Positions 53,151 through 62,236 of a stretch of 64,000 nt of DNA are shown piece after piece (the stretch's first letter is position 1; every line of letters starts with the position of its first letter). The position numbers and the translations under genes were made by a program. The DNA lies in assembly GCF_022829365.1 (NCBI RefSeq), contig NZ_JAKSYJ010000215.1, positions 1 through 64,000 of the forward strand, read 5' to 3'. The notes under the pieces were generated by a model. That model did no database searches. It was given only the letters and a program-made list of their open reading frames with translations, and was not told the origin of the DNA. Origin of the DNA: Methylobacterium sp. J-077 (lineage in GTDB: Bacteria; Pseudomonadota; Alphaproteobacteria; Rhizobiales; Beijerinckiaceae).

Positions 53151-53276
53151 ACTAGGCCCGGATACGGTCCGGAAACCAAAAATCGCCTGTCGAATCCGGG
53201 TGATGACCTAGGCAATTCCAGCAACGTCCCGTAGAAGATCACAGAGAGGGAGCGTTGACTGGTAGGCGTGCGCCGG

Positions 53277-53531
53277 ATGCTGGACGATGCTTTTACGTAT
53301 GGTGGTGGGGCCACCAGCCTGATCGCCGTCGGCGTGTGGCTATGGCTCGCCCGGCGGGCCGTTCCGAGCTTCGAATCCTTCGTGAAGGGTTTTGACGACG
53401 AGCTGCGTCTCGGCGCCACCGCGGACGAGCGCGCCCGCAGCGCGCGCTGGTACCAGATCCGCCAGGCGGCCGTGGCGCTGACCGCCGTGGCCGCCCTGTG
53501 CCTATCGATCGGCCTCGCGATCCCCGACTGA
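53277..53531 (+). CDS. Small two-helix membrane protein
   Basis: An 84-aa protein. Two hydrophobic helices (GATSLIAVGVWLWLA and AAVALTAVAALCLSIGLAI) flank a charged middle (SFESFVKGFDDELRLGATADERARSARWY). No family recognised. The start is placed at ATG 53277, 10 nt after a GGTAGG; GTG at 53268 is the alternative. Confidence 0.65.
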   Translation: MLDDAFTYGGGATSLIAVGVWLWLARRAVPSFESFVKGFDDELRLGATADERARSARWYQIRQAAVALTAVAALCLSIGLAIPD

Positions 53532-53545
53532 GCGGCAAGAATCCC

Positions 53546-53648
53546 GGATTCAAAAGGTCTGAGACCTTTTGCGGGACCAGGGCAGAGCCCTGGTCCATCG
53601 GGGCTCTGCCCCGAAAACCCCGCCAAAGGGCTGAGCCCTTTGGAAACC
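53546..53648. repeat. Compound palindromic repeat, family A (complete copy)
   Basis: AAAAGGTCTGAGACCTTTT, CAGGGCAGAGCCCTG, its partner GGGGCTCTGCCCC, then AAAGGGCTGAGCCCTTT. It lies between two converging 3' ends. Confidence 0.85.
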
Positions 53649-53661
53649 TCGTCTTTGACGG

Positions 53662-54561
53662 TCAGGCGATGGGCGGATCCAGGGCCGCGGCGTGCGCGGC
53701 GATCGCACCCGCCGTGGTGATCCAGATCCGGTCCCGGTGGGCCGCGATATGCGCGAGCGCCGCCCGCAGGGGCCGCAGTCGGTGGGGCTGTCCGACGATG
53801 TAGGGATGGAGCGCGATGCCCATCACCAGGGGCGCGGCAGCGGATTGGTCCAGCATCTCGTCGAAGGCGTCGACGATCGCGTCGGCGAAGTCCCGGCCGG
53901 TCTCCTTGCGGGCTACGATCGCCGGGATGTCGTTCAGCTCCTGCGGATAGGGCATGGCTAGGATCCGGCCGCCGCCCCGGGTCGCCATCCAGGTCGGCTG
54001 GTCGTCATGGCACCAGTCGAGCAGGTAGCGGTAGCCAGCCTCGGCCAGCAGGTCCGGCGTGACCCGCGATTGCGAGATCCACGGGCCGAGCCAGCCGGCC
54101 GGCGCCCTACCCTCCTCCCGGGTCAGGATCGCGGTGGCCTGCGCGATCAGGGCGCGCTCCTCCGCCTCGGACAGGGTCCCCTGCCGCTCGGCATTGGTGC
54201 GGCCGTGGCCGACGATCTCGTCGCCCCGGGCCCGGAACGCTTCGATCAGGCCCGGGCAGTCCCGATAGAGCCGGCTGTTGACCAGCACGCTGGCGGGCAG
54301 GCCGAGACCGTCGAGGGTATCCCGCAGCCGCCAGGCCCCGACCCGGTTGCCCCAGTCGCGCCAGGCGTAGTTGAGCACGTCGGGCTGCGGGCCGCCCGGC
54401 GCCAGCTCGGCCCCGAGCCCCGACCCGAAATCGAAGGTCTCGAGGTTGAGGCCGACATAGACGGCGAGCCGCCTGCCCCCGGGCCAGTCGTAGACCGGCC
54501 GGTCCGGAAGGGCGCTGTAGCGGTAGCGGCCGTGCTGCGCAGCCGAGGCAGAATCATCCAT
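53662..54561 (-). CDS. Polysaccharide deacetylase-family protein (PuuE/allantoinase-like)
   Basis: A 299-aa NodB-fold carbohydrate esterase-family protein. Segments RRLAVYVGLNLETFDFG, GDEIVGHGRTNAERQG, WLGPWISQSRVTPDLLAEAGY and the C-terminal VMGIALHPYIVGQPHR follow the order of PuuE-type allantoinases, which lack the strict metal triad of chitin deacetylases. It acts on amide bonds of small molecules or sugars; the substrate is unknown. It is transcribed away from an MFS transporter gene about 145 bp distant. Confidence 0.85.
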   Translation of the reverse strand: MDDSASAAQHGRYRYSALPDRPVYDWPGGRRLAVYVGLNLETFDFGSGLGAELAPGGPQPDVLNYAWRDWGNRVGAWRLRDTLDGLGLPASVLVNSRLYRDCPGLIEAFRARGDEIVGHGRTNAERQGTLSEAEERALIAQATAILTREEGRAPAGWLGPWISQSRVTPDLLAEAGYRYLLDWCHDDQPTWMATRGGGRILAMPYPQELNDIPAIVARKETGRDFADAIVDAFDEMLDQSAAAPLVMGIALHPYIVGQPHRLRPLRAALAHIAAHRDRIWITTAGAIAAHAAALDPPIA

Positions 54562-54704
54562 CGCGGGTCCAGTGTCCGGGGGCGCCCGAGCAGATAGGCC
54601 GGATCCGGGCCGCCGCCACGCCTGTTCCGACGGGCGGGCCTGCTGTACCGGGTCGGAAACGGGATCGCGGGCGCCGCGGTCCGGGTGCCGAGGAAGGATC
54701 CGCC

Positions 54705-56096
54705 GTGCCGTTGGCCGAGACATCTCAGGGAGACGGGCGAGCGGTCGTCTCGAACATCGCCGCGCGCCTCGAGCGACTGCCGATGTCGCGCTACCAGCGC
54801 AGGATCTTCGCGGTCATCGCGTCCGCCTGGCTGGTCGACCAGATCGACGTGGCGCTCCTGACCTTCCTGCTCGGCTCGATCGTGGTGGCGTTCGGGTTAA
54901 GCCCCACGGAGGCCGGCCAGCTCGCCGCCATGACCTTCGCGGGCCAGCTCGTCGGCAACGTCGTCGCCGGCACCGCCTCCGACCGGTTCGGCCGCAAGGC
55001 GGTGTTCCAGGTGACCATGGTGGTCTGGGGCCTGGCGAGCCTCGCGGCAGCCACCGCCTGGAGCCTGCCGGTGCTGATGGCCTGCCGGTTCCTGATCGGG
55101 GCGGGCGTCGGCGGCGAGGCGCCGGTGGCGCAGGCGATGGTCTCGGAAATCGTCCCGGCCCCCGTGCGCGGCAAGTACATCGCGATCCTGGAGGGGTTCT
55201 GGGCGGTGGGCTACGTCCTGTCGGGGGCGATCAGCTTCTTCGTGCTGCCCCATCTCGGCTGGCGCTGGGCCTTCGTGGTGGTCGGCCTGCTGTCGCTGGT
55301 GGTGCTCGCGGTGCGCCGGAACATGCCCGAATCGCCCCGCTGGCTCGCCGAATCCGGCCACCACGCGGAGGCCGAGGCGGTGATGGCCACGATGGAGCGC
55401 GCGGTCGAGCGCGCCACCGGCCGCCCCCTGCCCCCGGTCACCCCGCAGATCGCCGCCGCGGTGGCCGAGGCGGTCCCCGCTCCGCGGCTGAGCGCGGTGG
55501 CGACCTTGTTCGCGCCCGCCTACCGGATGCGCACCGTGATGGCCTTTGGGCTGTGGTTCTTCGCGTTGATCGGCTTCTTCGGGCTCAATTCCTGGATCGC
55601 GGTGCTGCTCAAGGAGCGCGGCTTCTCGATCGTCGGCTCGGTGGGCTTCGTGACCCTGATCACGCTCGGCGGCATCCCGGGCTTCGCCACCGCGGCCGTG
55701 CTGCTCGAGCGGATCGGCCGCAAGCCGACCACGGCCCTGTTCCTGATCTGCGCGGCCGCGGCGGCCTGGCTGTACGGCAACGCCGCCGGCGAGACCTGGC
55801 TGTTCGTGTCCGGCTTCGTGATGCAGTTCTTCATGTTCGGCATGTGGAGCTGCCTCTACGCCTACACCCCGGAACTGTACCCGACCCGGGCCCGGGCCAC
55901 CGGGGCCGGCTTCGCCTCGGCCTTCGGGCGGATCGGCGCCATCCTGGGGCCGATGATCGTGCCGGTGCTGGTCCGCGATTACGGCCCGGCCACCGCCTTC
56001 CAGGTCGGCGCCGGCGGCTTCCTGATCGCCGCGATCCTGGTGCTCACCCTCGGGGTCGAGACCCGCGGCAAGGTGCTGGAGGCGGTCTCGCAGTGA
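54705..56096 (+). CDS. Major facilitator superfamily transporter (metabolite:proton symporter type)
   Basis: A 463-aa transporter with twelve predicted helices. The inter-helix signature GTASDRFGRKAVF (loop 2-3) is intact, and LLERIGRKPTTALF marks the second half. The N-terminal sequence SRYQRRIFAVIASAWLVDQIDVALLTF is typical of aromatic-acid and sugar symporters (AAHS/SP). Start is GTG 54705 with AGGAAGGA upstream. A family A repeat separates it from the amidohydrolase gene on the same strand. Substrate unknown; the neighbouring hydrolases suggest a small organic acid. Confidence 0.88.
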   Translation: MPLAETSQGDGRAVVSNIAARLERLPMSRYQRRIFAVIASAWLVDQIDVALLTFLLGSIVVAFGLSPTEAGQLAAMTFAGQLVGNVVAGTASDRFGRKAVFQVTMVVWGLASLAAATAWSLPVLMACRFLIGAGVGGEAPVAQAMVSEIVPAPVRGKYIAILEGFWAVGYVLSGAISFFVLPHLGWRWAFVVVGLLSLVVLAVRRNMPESPRWLAESGHHAEAEAVMATMERAVERATGRPLPPVTPQIAAAVAEAVPAPRLSAVATLFAPAYRMRTVMAFGLWFFALIGFFGLNSWIAVLLKERGFSIVGSVGFVTLITLGGIPGFATAAVLLERIGRKPTTALFLICAAAAAWLYGNAAGETWLFVSGFVMQFFMFGMWSCLYAYTPELYPTRARATGAGFASAFGRIGAILGPMIVPVLVRDYGPATAFQVGAGGFLIAAILVLTLGVETRGKVLEAVSQ

Positions 56097-56122
56097 CGAG
56101 ACCCGCCTGCCAGGGACGAGAT

Positions 56123-56245
56123 TGGGTTTCCAAAGGGCTCAGCCCTTTGGCGGGGTTCAGGGGCGGAGCCCTTGAGCGCACGGCCCGAGGCCCGATAGCA
56201 GGGCTCCGCCCTGCACCCGCACAAGGTCTCGACCTTGTGGATCCC
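56123..56245. repeat. Compound palindromic repeat, family A (complete copy)
   Basis: AAAGGGCTCAGCCCTTT, GGGGCGGAGCCC, CAGGGCTCCGCCCTG, and CACAAGGTCTCGACCTTGTG in order. It lies between the MFS stop and the amidohydrolase start, close to the ribosome-binding site of the latter. Confidence 0.85.
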
Positions 56246-56270
56246 GTCACAACCATGGAGTCCCAAAAAA

Positions 56271-57131
56271 ATGCCCGTCGTGGACATACGCAGCCGGCCG
56301 ACCTTCCTGCACAAATTCTTCGGCGCCGAGCCCGACACGCCGGAATTCGGCGTCGCCCGCTGGCTGAACGCCCGGGTCGGCAGCCGCGAGGTCGAGCACT
56401 TCACCCGCGGCGCGACCATCGAGGGGTTCCGCGCCGAGATGGACGGGGCCGGGATCGACGTCGCCGTGATGGTCGCCCGCTCGGTGCCGGGGGTCCGGAT
56501 CTCGAACGACGCCCTCGCGCAGGCCGCCGGGCACGATCCGAAGCGGCTGATCGGCATCGCCTCGGTGGATCCGGTGAAGCTCGGCCGCAAGGCCGCGGTG
56601 GCGGAAGCCAAGCGCGCGGTGACCGAGCTCGGCTTCAAGGGGATCAACCTCGATGCCGGCTTCTACCGCGACGGCATGCGGGCCGACGACGAGCGGCTGA
56701 TGCCGCTCTACGAGCTGTGCCAGAGCCTCGAGGTCCCGGCCTTTGTGATGTCCGGCCCGACCACCCCGGACCTGCGCCTCAACGACCCGCTGGCGGTGGA
56801 CCGGGTCGCCAAGACCTTCCCGAAGCTGCCGATCGTGTGCTGCCACGGATTCTACCCGCACGTCGCCGAGATGGTGACCGTGGCCTTCCGCAACGAGAAC
56901 GTGTTCGTCTCCCCGGACATGTACACGTTCGCGCCCGGGGGTGGCCTCTATGTCGAGGCGGCGAACGGCTTCATGAGAGACCAGTTCCTGTTCGGCTCCT
57001 CGTTCCCGTTCCGGCCGATGCGCCAGGGCGTCGAGGATTTTCGCGCCCTCGGCCTCTCGGAGGACGCTCTGGACGCCGCCCTCTGGCGCAACGCCGACCG
57101 CCTGCTCGACCTCGGCCTGGCCGAAGCCTAG
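56271..57131 (+). CDS. Amidohydrolase-superfamily protein lacking the usual metal ligands
   Basis: A 286-aa protein of the amidohydrolase-2 (ACMSD-like) family. The barrel strands are clear (VDIRSRPTFLH, IAVMVARSVPG-like AVMVARS, GIASVDPVKLG, NLDAGFYRDG, VCCHGFYPHV). The usual metal-binding His-x-His of strand one reads RSR here, and the C-terminal Asp of GSD reads GSS (LFGSSFPFRP). His residues in CCHGFYPH remain. So it is either metal-independent or repurposed. It reads in line with the MFS gene, and both lie beside a PuuE-like gene. Confidence 0.8.
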   Translation: MPVVDIRSRPTFLHKFFGAEPDTPEFGVARWLNARVGSREVEHFTRGATIEGFRAEMDGAGIDVAVMVARSVPGVRISNDALAQAAGHDPKRLIGIASVDPVKLGRKAAVAEAKRAVTELGFKGINLDAGFYRDGMRADDERLMPLYELCQSLEVPAFVMSGPTTPDLRLNDPLAVDRVAKTFPKLPIVCCHGFYPHVAEMVTVAFRNENVFVSPDMYTFAPGGGLYVEAANGFMRDQFLFGSSFPFRPMRQGVEDFRALGLSEDALDAALWRNADRLLDLGLAEA

Positions 57132-57136
57132 TCCCG

Positions 57137-57240
57137 GGTTTCCAAAGGGCTCAGCCCTTTGGCGGGGTTCAGGGGCGGAGCCCTTGAGAGACCAGGGCTC
57201 TGCCCTGGACCCGCACAAGGTCCCGGACCTTGTGGATCCG
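57137..57240. repeat. Compound palindromic repeat, family A (complete copy)
   Basis: AAAGGGCTCAGCCCTTT, GGGGCGGAGCCC, CAGGGCTCTGCCCTG and CACAAGGTCCCGGACCTTGTG. It is nearly the same as the copy at 56123-56245 and lies between convergent ends of the amidohydrolase and chemoreceptor genes. Confidence 0.85.
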
Positions 57241-57253
57241 GGACCTTGCCGTC

Positions 57254-59302
57254 TCAGGCAGCGCGGACGTTGGCCAGGAAGTCGCCGACCGCGCCGCGCA
57301 GGGCGCTGGCCTGCCGAGCCAGGTCGCTGGCGGCGTCGAGCACCTGGGACGAGCCGTGGCTGGCCATGTCGGCCGCATCGCCCACGCCGGCGATGTGGCC
57401 CGAGACCGCCCGGGTATCCTGCGAGGTCTGGCCGGTGGTCCGGGCGATCTCGGCGGTGGCCGCGCCCTGCTGCTCGACCATGGCGGCGATCTCGGCCCCG
57501 ATCCGGGCGAGGTTGCGGATCACCTCGGTGATGCCGCCGATCGAGCGGACCGAGGCCTCGGTGGAGCCGGTGATCTCGGCGACCTTGGCGGCGATCTCTT
57601 CGGTGGCCTTCGCGGTCTGGCCGGCGAGGTTCTTGACCTCGGCGGCGACCACCGCGAAGCCCCGGCCCGCCTCCCCGGCCCGGGCCGCCTCGATCGTGGC
57701 GTTCAGCGCCAGCAGGTTGGTCTGGCCGGCGATGTCCGAGATCATCGCGACGATCTCCCCGATGCTGCCGGCGGCCTGGGCGAGGCGGCGGACCTCCCCG
57801 GCCATGCCGTCCGCATCCCGGGTGGCGGAGGCCGCAAGGTCGGCCGAGGCCCCGACCTGCACGCCGATCTCCCGGACCGAGGCCGTCAGTTCCTCGGTGG
57901 CCGCCGCCACCGTGTCGGCCGAACGGGCGGCCGAATCCGCGGCGCCGGCTACGGCCCGGCTGAGGTCGGTGGTGTCCTGCGCGGCCCGGGCCATGCCGTG
58001 GGCGGAGGCCTCCAGCTGCTCGGCGGCCGCAGAGACCGCCTCGACGATGCCGCCGACCTGGTGCTCGAAGCTCTCGGCGAGGCCGAGGGCGGCCGTGCGC
58101 TGCGCGGCGGCGGTCTCGGTGGCCAGCCGCTGCTGCTCGGCGCGGGCGAGCCGGCGCTCGGCGACGCTGTCGCGGAAGGTGACCGCGGCGCCGGCGATCG
58201 CCCGCACCTCGCGGGGTCCCCCCGCGGGGATCGCCAGATCCGCACCCGGCTGGTCCCGGCCGATCGCCGTCAGCACCCGGGCCATCCGGACCAGGGGACG
58301 GGCGATGGCCGCGCCGAGCCAGAACGCGAAGCCGACCGAGAGCGCGAACAGGGCGAGCCCGCCCGCGATCCAGACCGTCAGCATCTGGTCGGCTTGGCTC
58401 CGTACCGCACCGGCGGCGGCCACCAAGTCGGCGGTCAGGCGATCCTCGACCCCCTTCAGGGCGTCGATGCGCTGGGTGGCGAGCCGGAACCAGGCCGGTG
58501 CGTCGCGAAAGGCCGGGGTCGTGCCCGGCATCGTGTCCTGTGCAGCCTTGCGCAGGCGCGCCACCTCCCGGGCCGGCTCGGTGGCCTCGGCCTCGTCCAG
58601 CAATCTAGCCTGCCCCTCGGTGGCCCCGGCCCGGAACAGGGCGCCGTAGGTCGCCTGATCGGCCGAGAGTGTGGTGAGCCGGCGCGCGGCGGGCAGATCG
58701 AGATTGCCCGAGGCGAACACCGCCGAGGCGGCGGCCCGCTCCTGGCCGGCGGCCTCCTTCAGCGCCAGGAACGCCGCGTAGGCGTTCGCCCGGGCCGCGA
58801 TGCCGGCCTCGTCGATCACGCCGCCCATCGCCCGGACCAGGCCCAGTCCCTCGCCGATCAGACCGGTATAGAACGCCACCGCCTGCGGTGCGCTCAGGCC
58901 GAGGGCGTCGACCGCCTGGCGCTGGGCCGCGAGCCCGGCCAGCGCCTTCGCGAATCCCTCCGCCCGCGCCGCGAAGGCGGGGCCGAAGCCAGTCGCGGCC
59001 GCCATCGCCTCGGGGAGCCCGGCCAAAGCCGCATCGGTGCGGCTGCGCTGGGCCGCGAGTTCCGGCCCGAACTGCGCCCCCTTGGCGCCCAGGAACAGGC
59101 TGGAGGCGCCGCGCTCGCGCTGGCCCTCATGGACGAAGGCGCTGATCCGCGAGGCGAGGCCGACGAGGGTCTCGACCCGGTCCATCTCGGCGCGCCGTGC
59201 CCACTGATCGGACACCGCCCATCCGGCCGCCCCGGCGAAGGCGAGGCAGGGCGCGAGCGCCACCGCGAGGATGCGGGCGCGAAGCGAGGAGAGGACGGCC
59301 AT
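57254..59302 (-). CDS. Methyl-accepting chemotaxis protein with NIT sensor domain
   Basis: A 682-aa chemoreceptor. A membrane helix near residues 10-28 is followed by a NIT (nitrate/nitrite-sensing-type) domain, recognised by the HEGQRERGASSLFLG motif and its all-helical pattern to about 330. A second membrane segment lies near 340-360, then HAMP (ARPLVRMARVLTAIGRDQP) and the cytoplasmic signalling hairpin with ISDIAGQTNLLALNATIEAARAGE, AGRGFAVVAAEVKNLA. It should pass signals to CheA/CheW. The start is placed at MAVLSSLRAR; an upstream extension exists but is not family-like. Ligand is unproven. Confidence 0.92.
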   Translation of the reverse strand: MAVLSSLRARILAVALAPCLAFAGAAGWAVSDQWARRAEMDRVETLVGLASRISAFVHEGQRERGASSLFLGAKGAQFGPELAAQRSRTDAALAGLPEAMAAATGFGPAFAARAEGFAKALAGLAAQRQAVDALGLSAPQAVAFYTGLIGEGLGLVRAMGGVIDEAGIAARANAYAAFLALKEAAGQERAAASAVFASGNLDLPAARRLTTLSADQATYGALFRAGATEGQARLLDEAEATEPAREVARLRKAAQDTMPGTTPAFRDAPAWFRLATQRIDALKGVEDRLTADLVAAAGAVRSQADQMLTVWIAGGLALFALSVGFAFWLGAAIARPLVRMARVLTAIGRDQPGADLAIPAGGPREVRAIAGAAVTFRDSVAERRLARAEQQRLATETAAAQRTAALGLAESFEHQVGGIVEAVSAAAEQLEASAHGMARAAQDTTDLSRAVAGAADSAARSADTVAAATEELTASVREIGVQVGASADLAASATRDADGMAGEVRRLAQAAGSIGEIVAMISDIAGQTNLLALNATIEAARAGEAGRGFAVVAAEVKNLAGQTAKATEEIAAKVAEITGSTEASVRSIGGITEVIRNLARIGAEIAAMVEQQGAATAEIARTTGQTSQDTRAVSGHIAGVGDAADMASHGSSQVLDAASDLARQASALRGAVGDFLANVRAA

Positions 59303-59588
59303 CGGAACCCGGAATGGTACAGCGTTAACCGGAACTATCCGACGCGGATATAAAAACACTGTTACGGTGGAGGGGGTTGTCGACCGGTGCAATGCACAAT
59401 CAGTCGGCAGTCTCGATGGGTCATGCCGCATCGGCGCGCAGCCGGTTCGTGAGCCTGCGCCGCGTCACGCGCCCCGGCCGCCGGCAGTAGACGGTATCGG
59501 TCTTGGCACGATCGGCGTTTTATGTGCGTACTTGCGGTCCCTGAAGGCAGACGGCATCTCCTGGCCCGACAAGCCGGAGGAGATTGCG

Positions 59589-60608
59589 ATGCGCGCCGTC
59601 GGGTACACAAGGTCCCTGCCGATCACCGAGACCGAGGCCCTGGCCGATCACGACCTGCCCCGGCCGGAGCCCGGACCCCGCGACCTGCTGGTGAAGGTCG
59701 AGGCGGTCTCGGTGAACCCGGTCGACACCAAGGTCCGCCTGCGGGCCGAGCCCGAGGCGGGCGGGGTCAAGGTGCTGGGCTGGGACGCCGCCGGCACCGT
59801 GGTCGCCACCGGCGCCGAGGCCGAGGGGTTTTCCGTCGGCGACGCGGTGTTCTACGCGGGCGACCTCACCCGGCCGGGGACCAACGCCGAATACCATTGC
59901 GTCGATGCCCGCATCGTCGGGCACAAGCCCAAGAGCCTCGACTGGGCGCAGGCCGCGGCCCTGCCGCTCACCGCGATCACCGCCTGGGAGGCCCTGTTCG
60001 ACCGGCTCGACACCGGGAAGCCGGTGCCGGGCGCCGCCCCGGCGATCCTGATCGTCGGCGGAGCGGGCGGCGTCGGCTCGGTGGCGATCCAGCTCGCCCG
60101 GCAGCTCACGGACCTGACCGTGATCGCCACCGCGTCCCGGCCCGAGACCGCGGCCTGGTGCCGGGATCTCGGCGCCCATCACGTGGTCGACCATGCAAGG
60201 CCGCTCGCCGCCGAGGTCGCGGCCCTGGGCCTCGGGGCGCCGGGCCTCGTGTTCTCGACCACCAACACCGACGCGCATCTCGCCGAGATCGCCGCGCTGA
60301 TCGCCCCGCAGGGCCGGTTCGCCCTGATCGACGACCCCGCGCAGCTCGACGTGGCCCTGCTCAAGCGCAAGAGCCTGTCGCTGCACTGGGAATTCATGTT
60401 CACCCGCTCGATGTTCGGCACGTCCGACATCGGCGCCCAGGGCGCGCTCCTCGACGAGGTCGCCCGGCTGGTGGATGCGGGGCACCTGCGCACCACCCTG
60501 GGTGAGCATTACGGGCGGATCGACGCCCGGAACCTCCGGCGTGCCCACGCGCTGATCGAGAGCGGGCGGGCCAAGGGCAAGATCGTGCTCGAAGGCTTTT
60601 CGCAGTGA
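59589..60608 (+). CDS. Zinc-independent quinone oxidoreductase-like dehydrogenase
   Basis: A 339-aa member of the medium-chain dehydrogenase superfamily, QOR/ZADH type. The N-terminal domain has KVEAVSVNPVDTKVR and VLGWDAAGTV; the NADPH motif is GGAGGVGSVAIQLAR. The zinc-binding Cys and His of true alcohol dehydrogenases are absent. It is expected to reduce quinones or enones with NADPH. GGAGGAGA lies 5 nt before the ATG, giving a firm start. The cupin gene follows 10 bp later, so they probably form an operon. Confidence 0.9.
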   Translation: MRAVGYTRSLPITETEALADHDLPRPEPGPRDLLVKVEAVSVNPVDTKVRLRAEPEAGGVKVLGWDAAGTVVATGAEAEGFSVGDAVFYAGDLTRPGTNAEYHCVDARIVGHKPKSLDWAQAAALPLTAITAWEALFDRLDTGKPVPGAAPAILIVGGAGGVGSVAIQLARQLTDLTVIATASRPETAAWCRDLGAHHVVDHARPLAAEVAALGLGAPGLVFSTTNTDAHLAEIAALIAPQGRFALIDDPAQLDVALLKRKSLSLHWEFMFTRSMFGTSDIGAQGALLDEVARLVDAGHLRTTLGEHYGRIDARNLRRAHALIESGRAKGKIVLEGFSQ

Positions 60609-60618
60609 GGCGGGCGCC

Positions 60619-61041
60619 ATGACCGAGACGGGCACCGGCATCTTCGACGTGGCGGCGCTCGCGGCGGCCTTGCCCGACAGCGCGCGGACGCTCCTGGTCG
60701 ACACCTACCTGACCGACCGGGCGGCGGCGAGCGCCCGGGTGTTCCGGGTCTACCGCCCGACCCCGCCGCATTATCACGCCACCTGCGACGAGTACCTCTA
60801 CTGCCTGTCGGGACGCGGCACGGTCTGGCTGGGCGATCCCGCGAACCTCACGGCGTTCGGTCCCGGCCAGCTGTTGTTCTTCGAGAAGGGCACGGTGCAC
60901 GCGATGCCGGAGATCGCCCCGGGCGAGCCGGTGACGTTCCTGTCGATCGACACTCCGCGGCGGGCGCCCACCGACATCGTGTTCGTGGACCCCGCGGACG
61001 GCTCGCCCGCCACCTTCATGGCCCGCAACGCCGGCCCGTGA
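60619..61041 (+). CDS. Small cupin-domain protein
   Basis: A 140-aa single cupin. The metal-binding motif appears as PPHYHATCDEYLYCLSGRG, with His-x-His and a later Glu, and the second motif is FEKGTVHAMPE. Single cupins include isomerases, dioxygenases and small-molecule binding proteins. It follows the oxidoreductase gene by 10 bp, so it may act on a related compound. Substrate unknown. Confidence 0.85.
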   Translation: MTETGTGIFDVAALAAALPDSARTLLVDTYLTDRAAASARVFRVYRPTPPHYHATCDEYLYCLSGRGTVWLGDPANLTAFGPGQLLFFEKGTVHAMPEIAPGEPVTFLSIDTPRRAPTDIVFVDPADGSPATFMARNAGP

Positions 61042-61057
61042 GGCGGGAGACCCGGCC

Positions 61058-62236
61058 TCACACCTTCAGGAACCGTCCGCTCGCCGCCACGCCGACGAGC
61101 AGCGCCGCCACGATCAGGAATGCCGCGGACAGGCCCAGGGCCTGCGCCACGAAGCCGATCAGGGCGGGCCCCGCGAGCACGCCGGCATAGCCCAGCGTCG
61201 TGATCGCCGGTACGGCTACGCTCTCCGGCATCGCGTCCTGACGACCGGCCGCGGTGAACAGCACCGGGACGATGTTGGCGCAGCCCGCCCCGACCAGGGC
61301 GTAGCCGGCGAGCGCCGCCTCCCAGGCCGGGACCAGAACCGACAGGACGAGGCCGGCCGCCGCCATCAGGCCGCCCAGGACGACGACAGGCCGCCGGCCG
61401 AGCCAGGCCACGATGCCGTCGCCGGCGAGCCGCCCGATCGTCATGGTCACCGAGAAGGCCGCGTAGCCGAGCGCCGCCCAGGCGGGATCGAGCCCGCGCC
61501 GCTGGATCAGGAACACCGCGCTCCAGTCGAGGGCCGAGCCTTCGGTCAGGAACACCACGAAGCAGAGCAGGCCGAGGACCAGCACCACGCCGCGCGGCAG
61601 CGCGAAGGCGGCCCCGCCCGCCGCGCCGCCGCGCGCCAGGATCCCGGGCCACGCCGCCGCGAACAGGACCGCGATGCCGGCGACCAGGATCAGCACGCCC
61701 GCCCCCGCGCCGAGCCCGGCGGCGAGCAGGCCGCTCGAGAGCAGCGCCCCGAGGATGCAGCCGAGGCTGTACAAGCCGTGAAAGCCCGACATCATCGGCC
61801 GGCCGCTCAGGCGCTCGACCGCCACCGCCTGCAGGTTCATGACGCAGTCGATCGCTCCCATCCCGGCCCCGAACACCAGCAGCGCCAGGGCGAGCGGCAC
61901 GAGCCCCGAACCCGTTGCGAGCACCGGCAGGGTCAGGCAGAGCGCCAGGGTGCCGGCGAGCAGAACCGGGCGGAAACCGAACCGCGCGGCGGCCGCCCCG
62001 GCACTCGGCATCGCCACGATCGAGCCGATGCCGAAGCAGAGCAGCAGCAGGCCGAGCCCCGCCTCGTCGAGACCGGCGCGGGCCTTCACGAGCGGCACCA
62101 GCGGCGCCCAGGTGGCGGTGCCGATCCCGACGATCAGGAACAGCAGCCGCGTGGCGCGCCTCCGGGAGCCGGCGGCCGCGTCGGGCCGGTCCGACCGGGC
62201 GGCTGCGCGTGGATCGGTCGCGTCGAGCGTCGGCAT
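61058..62236 (-). CDS. Major facilitator superfamily transporter
   Basis: A 392-aa transporter with about twelve hydrophobic segments, beginning near RRRATRLLFLIVGIGTATWAP. Typical MFS features include the GAAAARFGFRP segment between helices 2 and 3 and GYAAFSVTMTIGRLAGDG later. It resembles the BtsT/FucP-like or nucleoside/sugar-efflux subgroup by overall layout, but the substrate is unclear. The start is placed at MPTLDATD, where ACAGG precedes; a longer frame to 62365 lacks support. It converges with the cupin gene. Confidence 0.87.
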   Translation of the reverse strand: MPTLDATDPRAAARSDRPDAAAGSRRRATRLLFLIVGIGTATWAPLVPLVKARAGLDEAGLGLLLLCFGIGSIVAMPSAGAAAARFGFRPVLLAGTLALCLTLPVLATGSGLVPLALALLVFGAGMGAIDCVMNLQAVAVERLSGRPMMSGFHGLYSLGCILGALLSSGLLAAGLGAGAGVLILVAGIAVLFAAAWPGILARGGAAGGAAFALPRGVVLVLGLLCFVVFLTEGSALDWSAVFLIQRRGLDPAWAALGYAAFSVTMTIGRLAGDGIVAWLGRRPVVVLGGLMAAAGLVLSVLVPAWEAALAGYALVGAGCANIVPVLFTAAGRQDAMPESVAVPAITTLGYAGVLAGPALIGFVAQALGLSAAFLIVAALLVGVAASGRFLKV

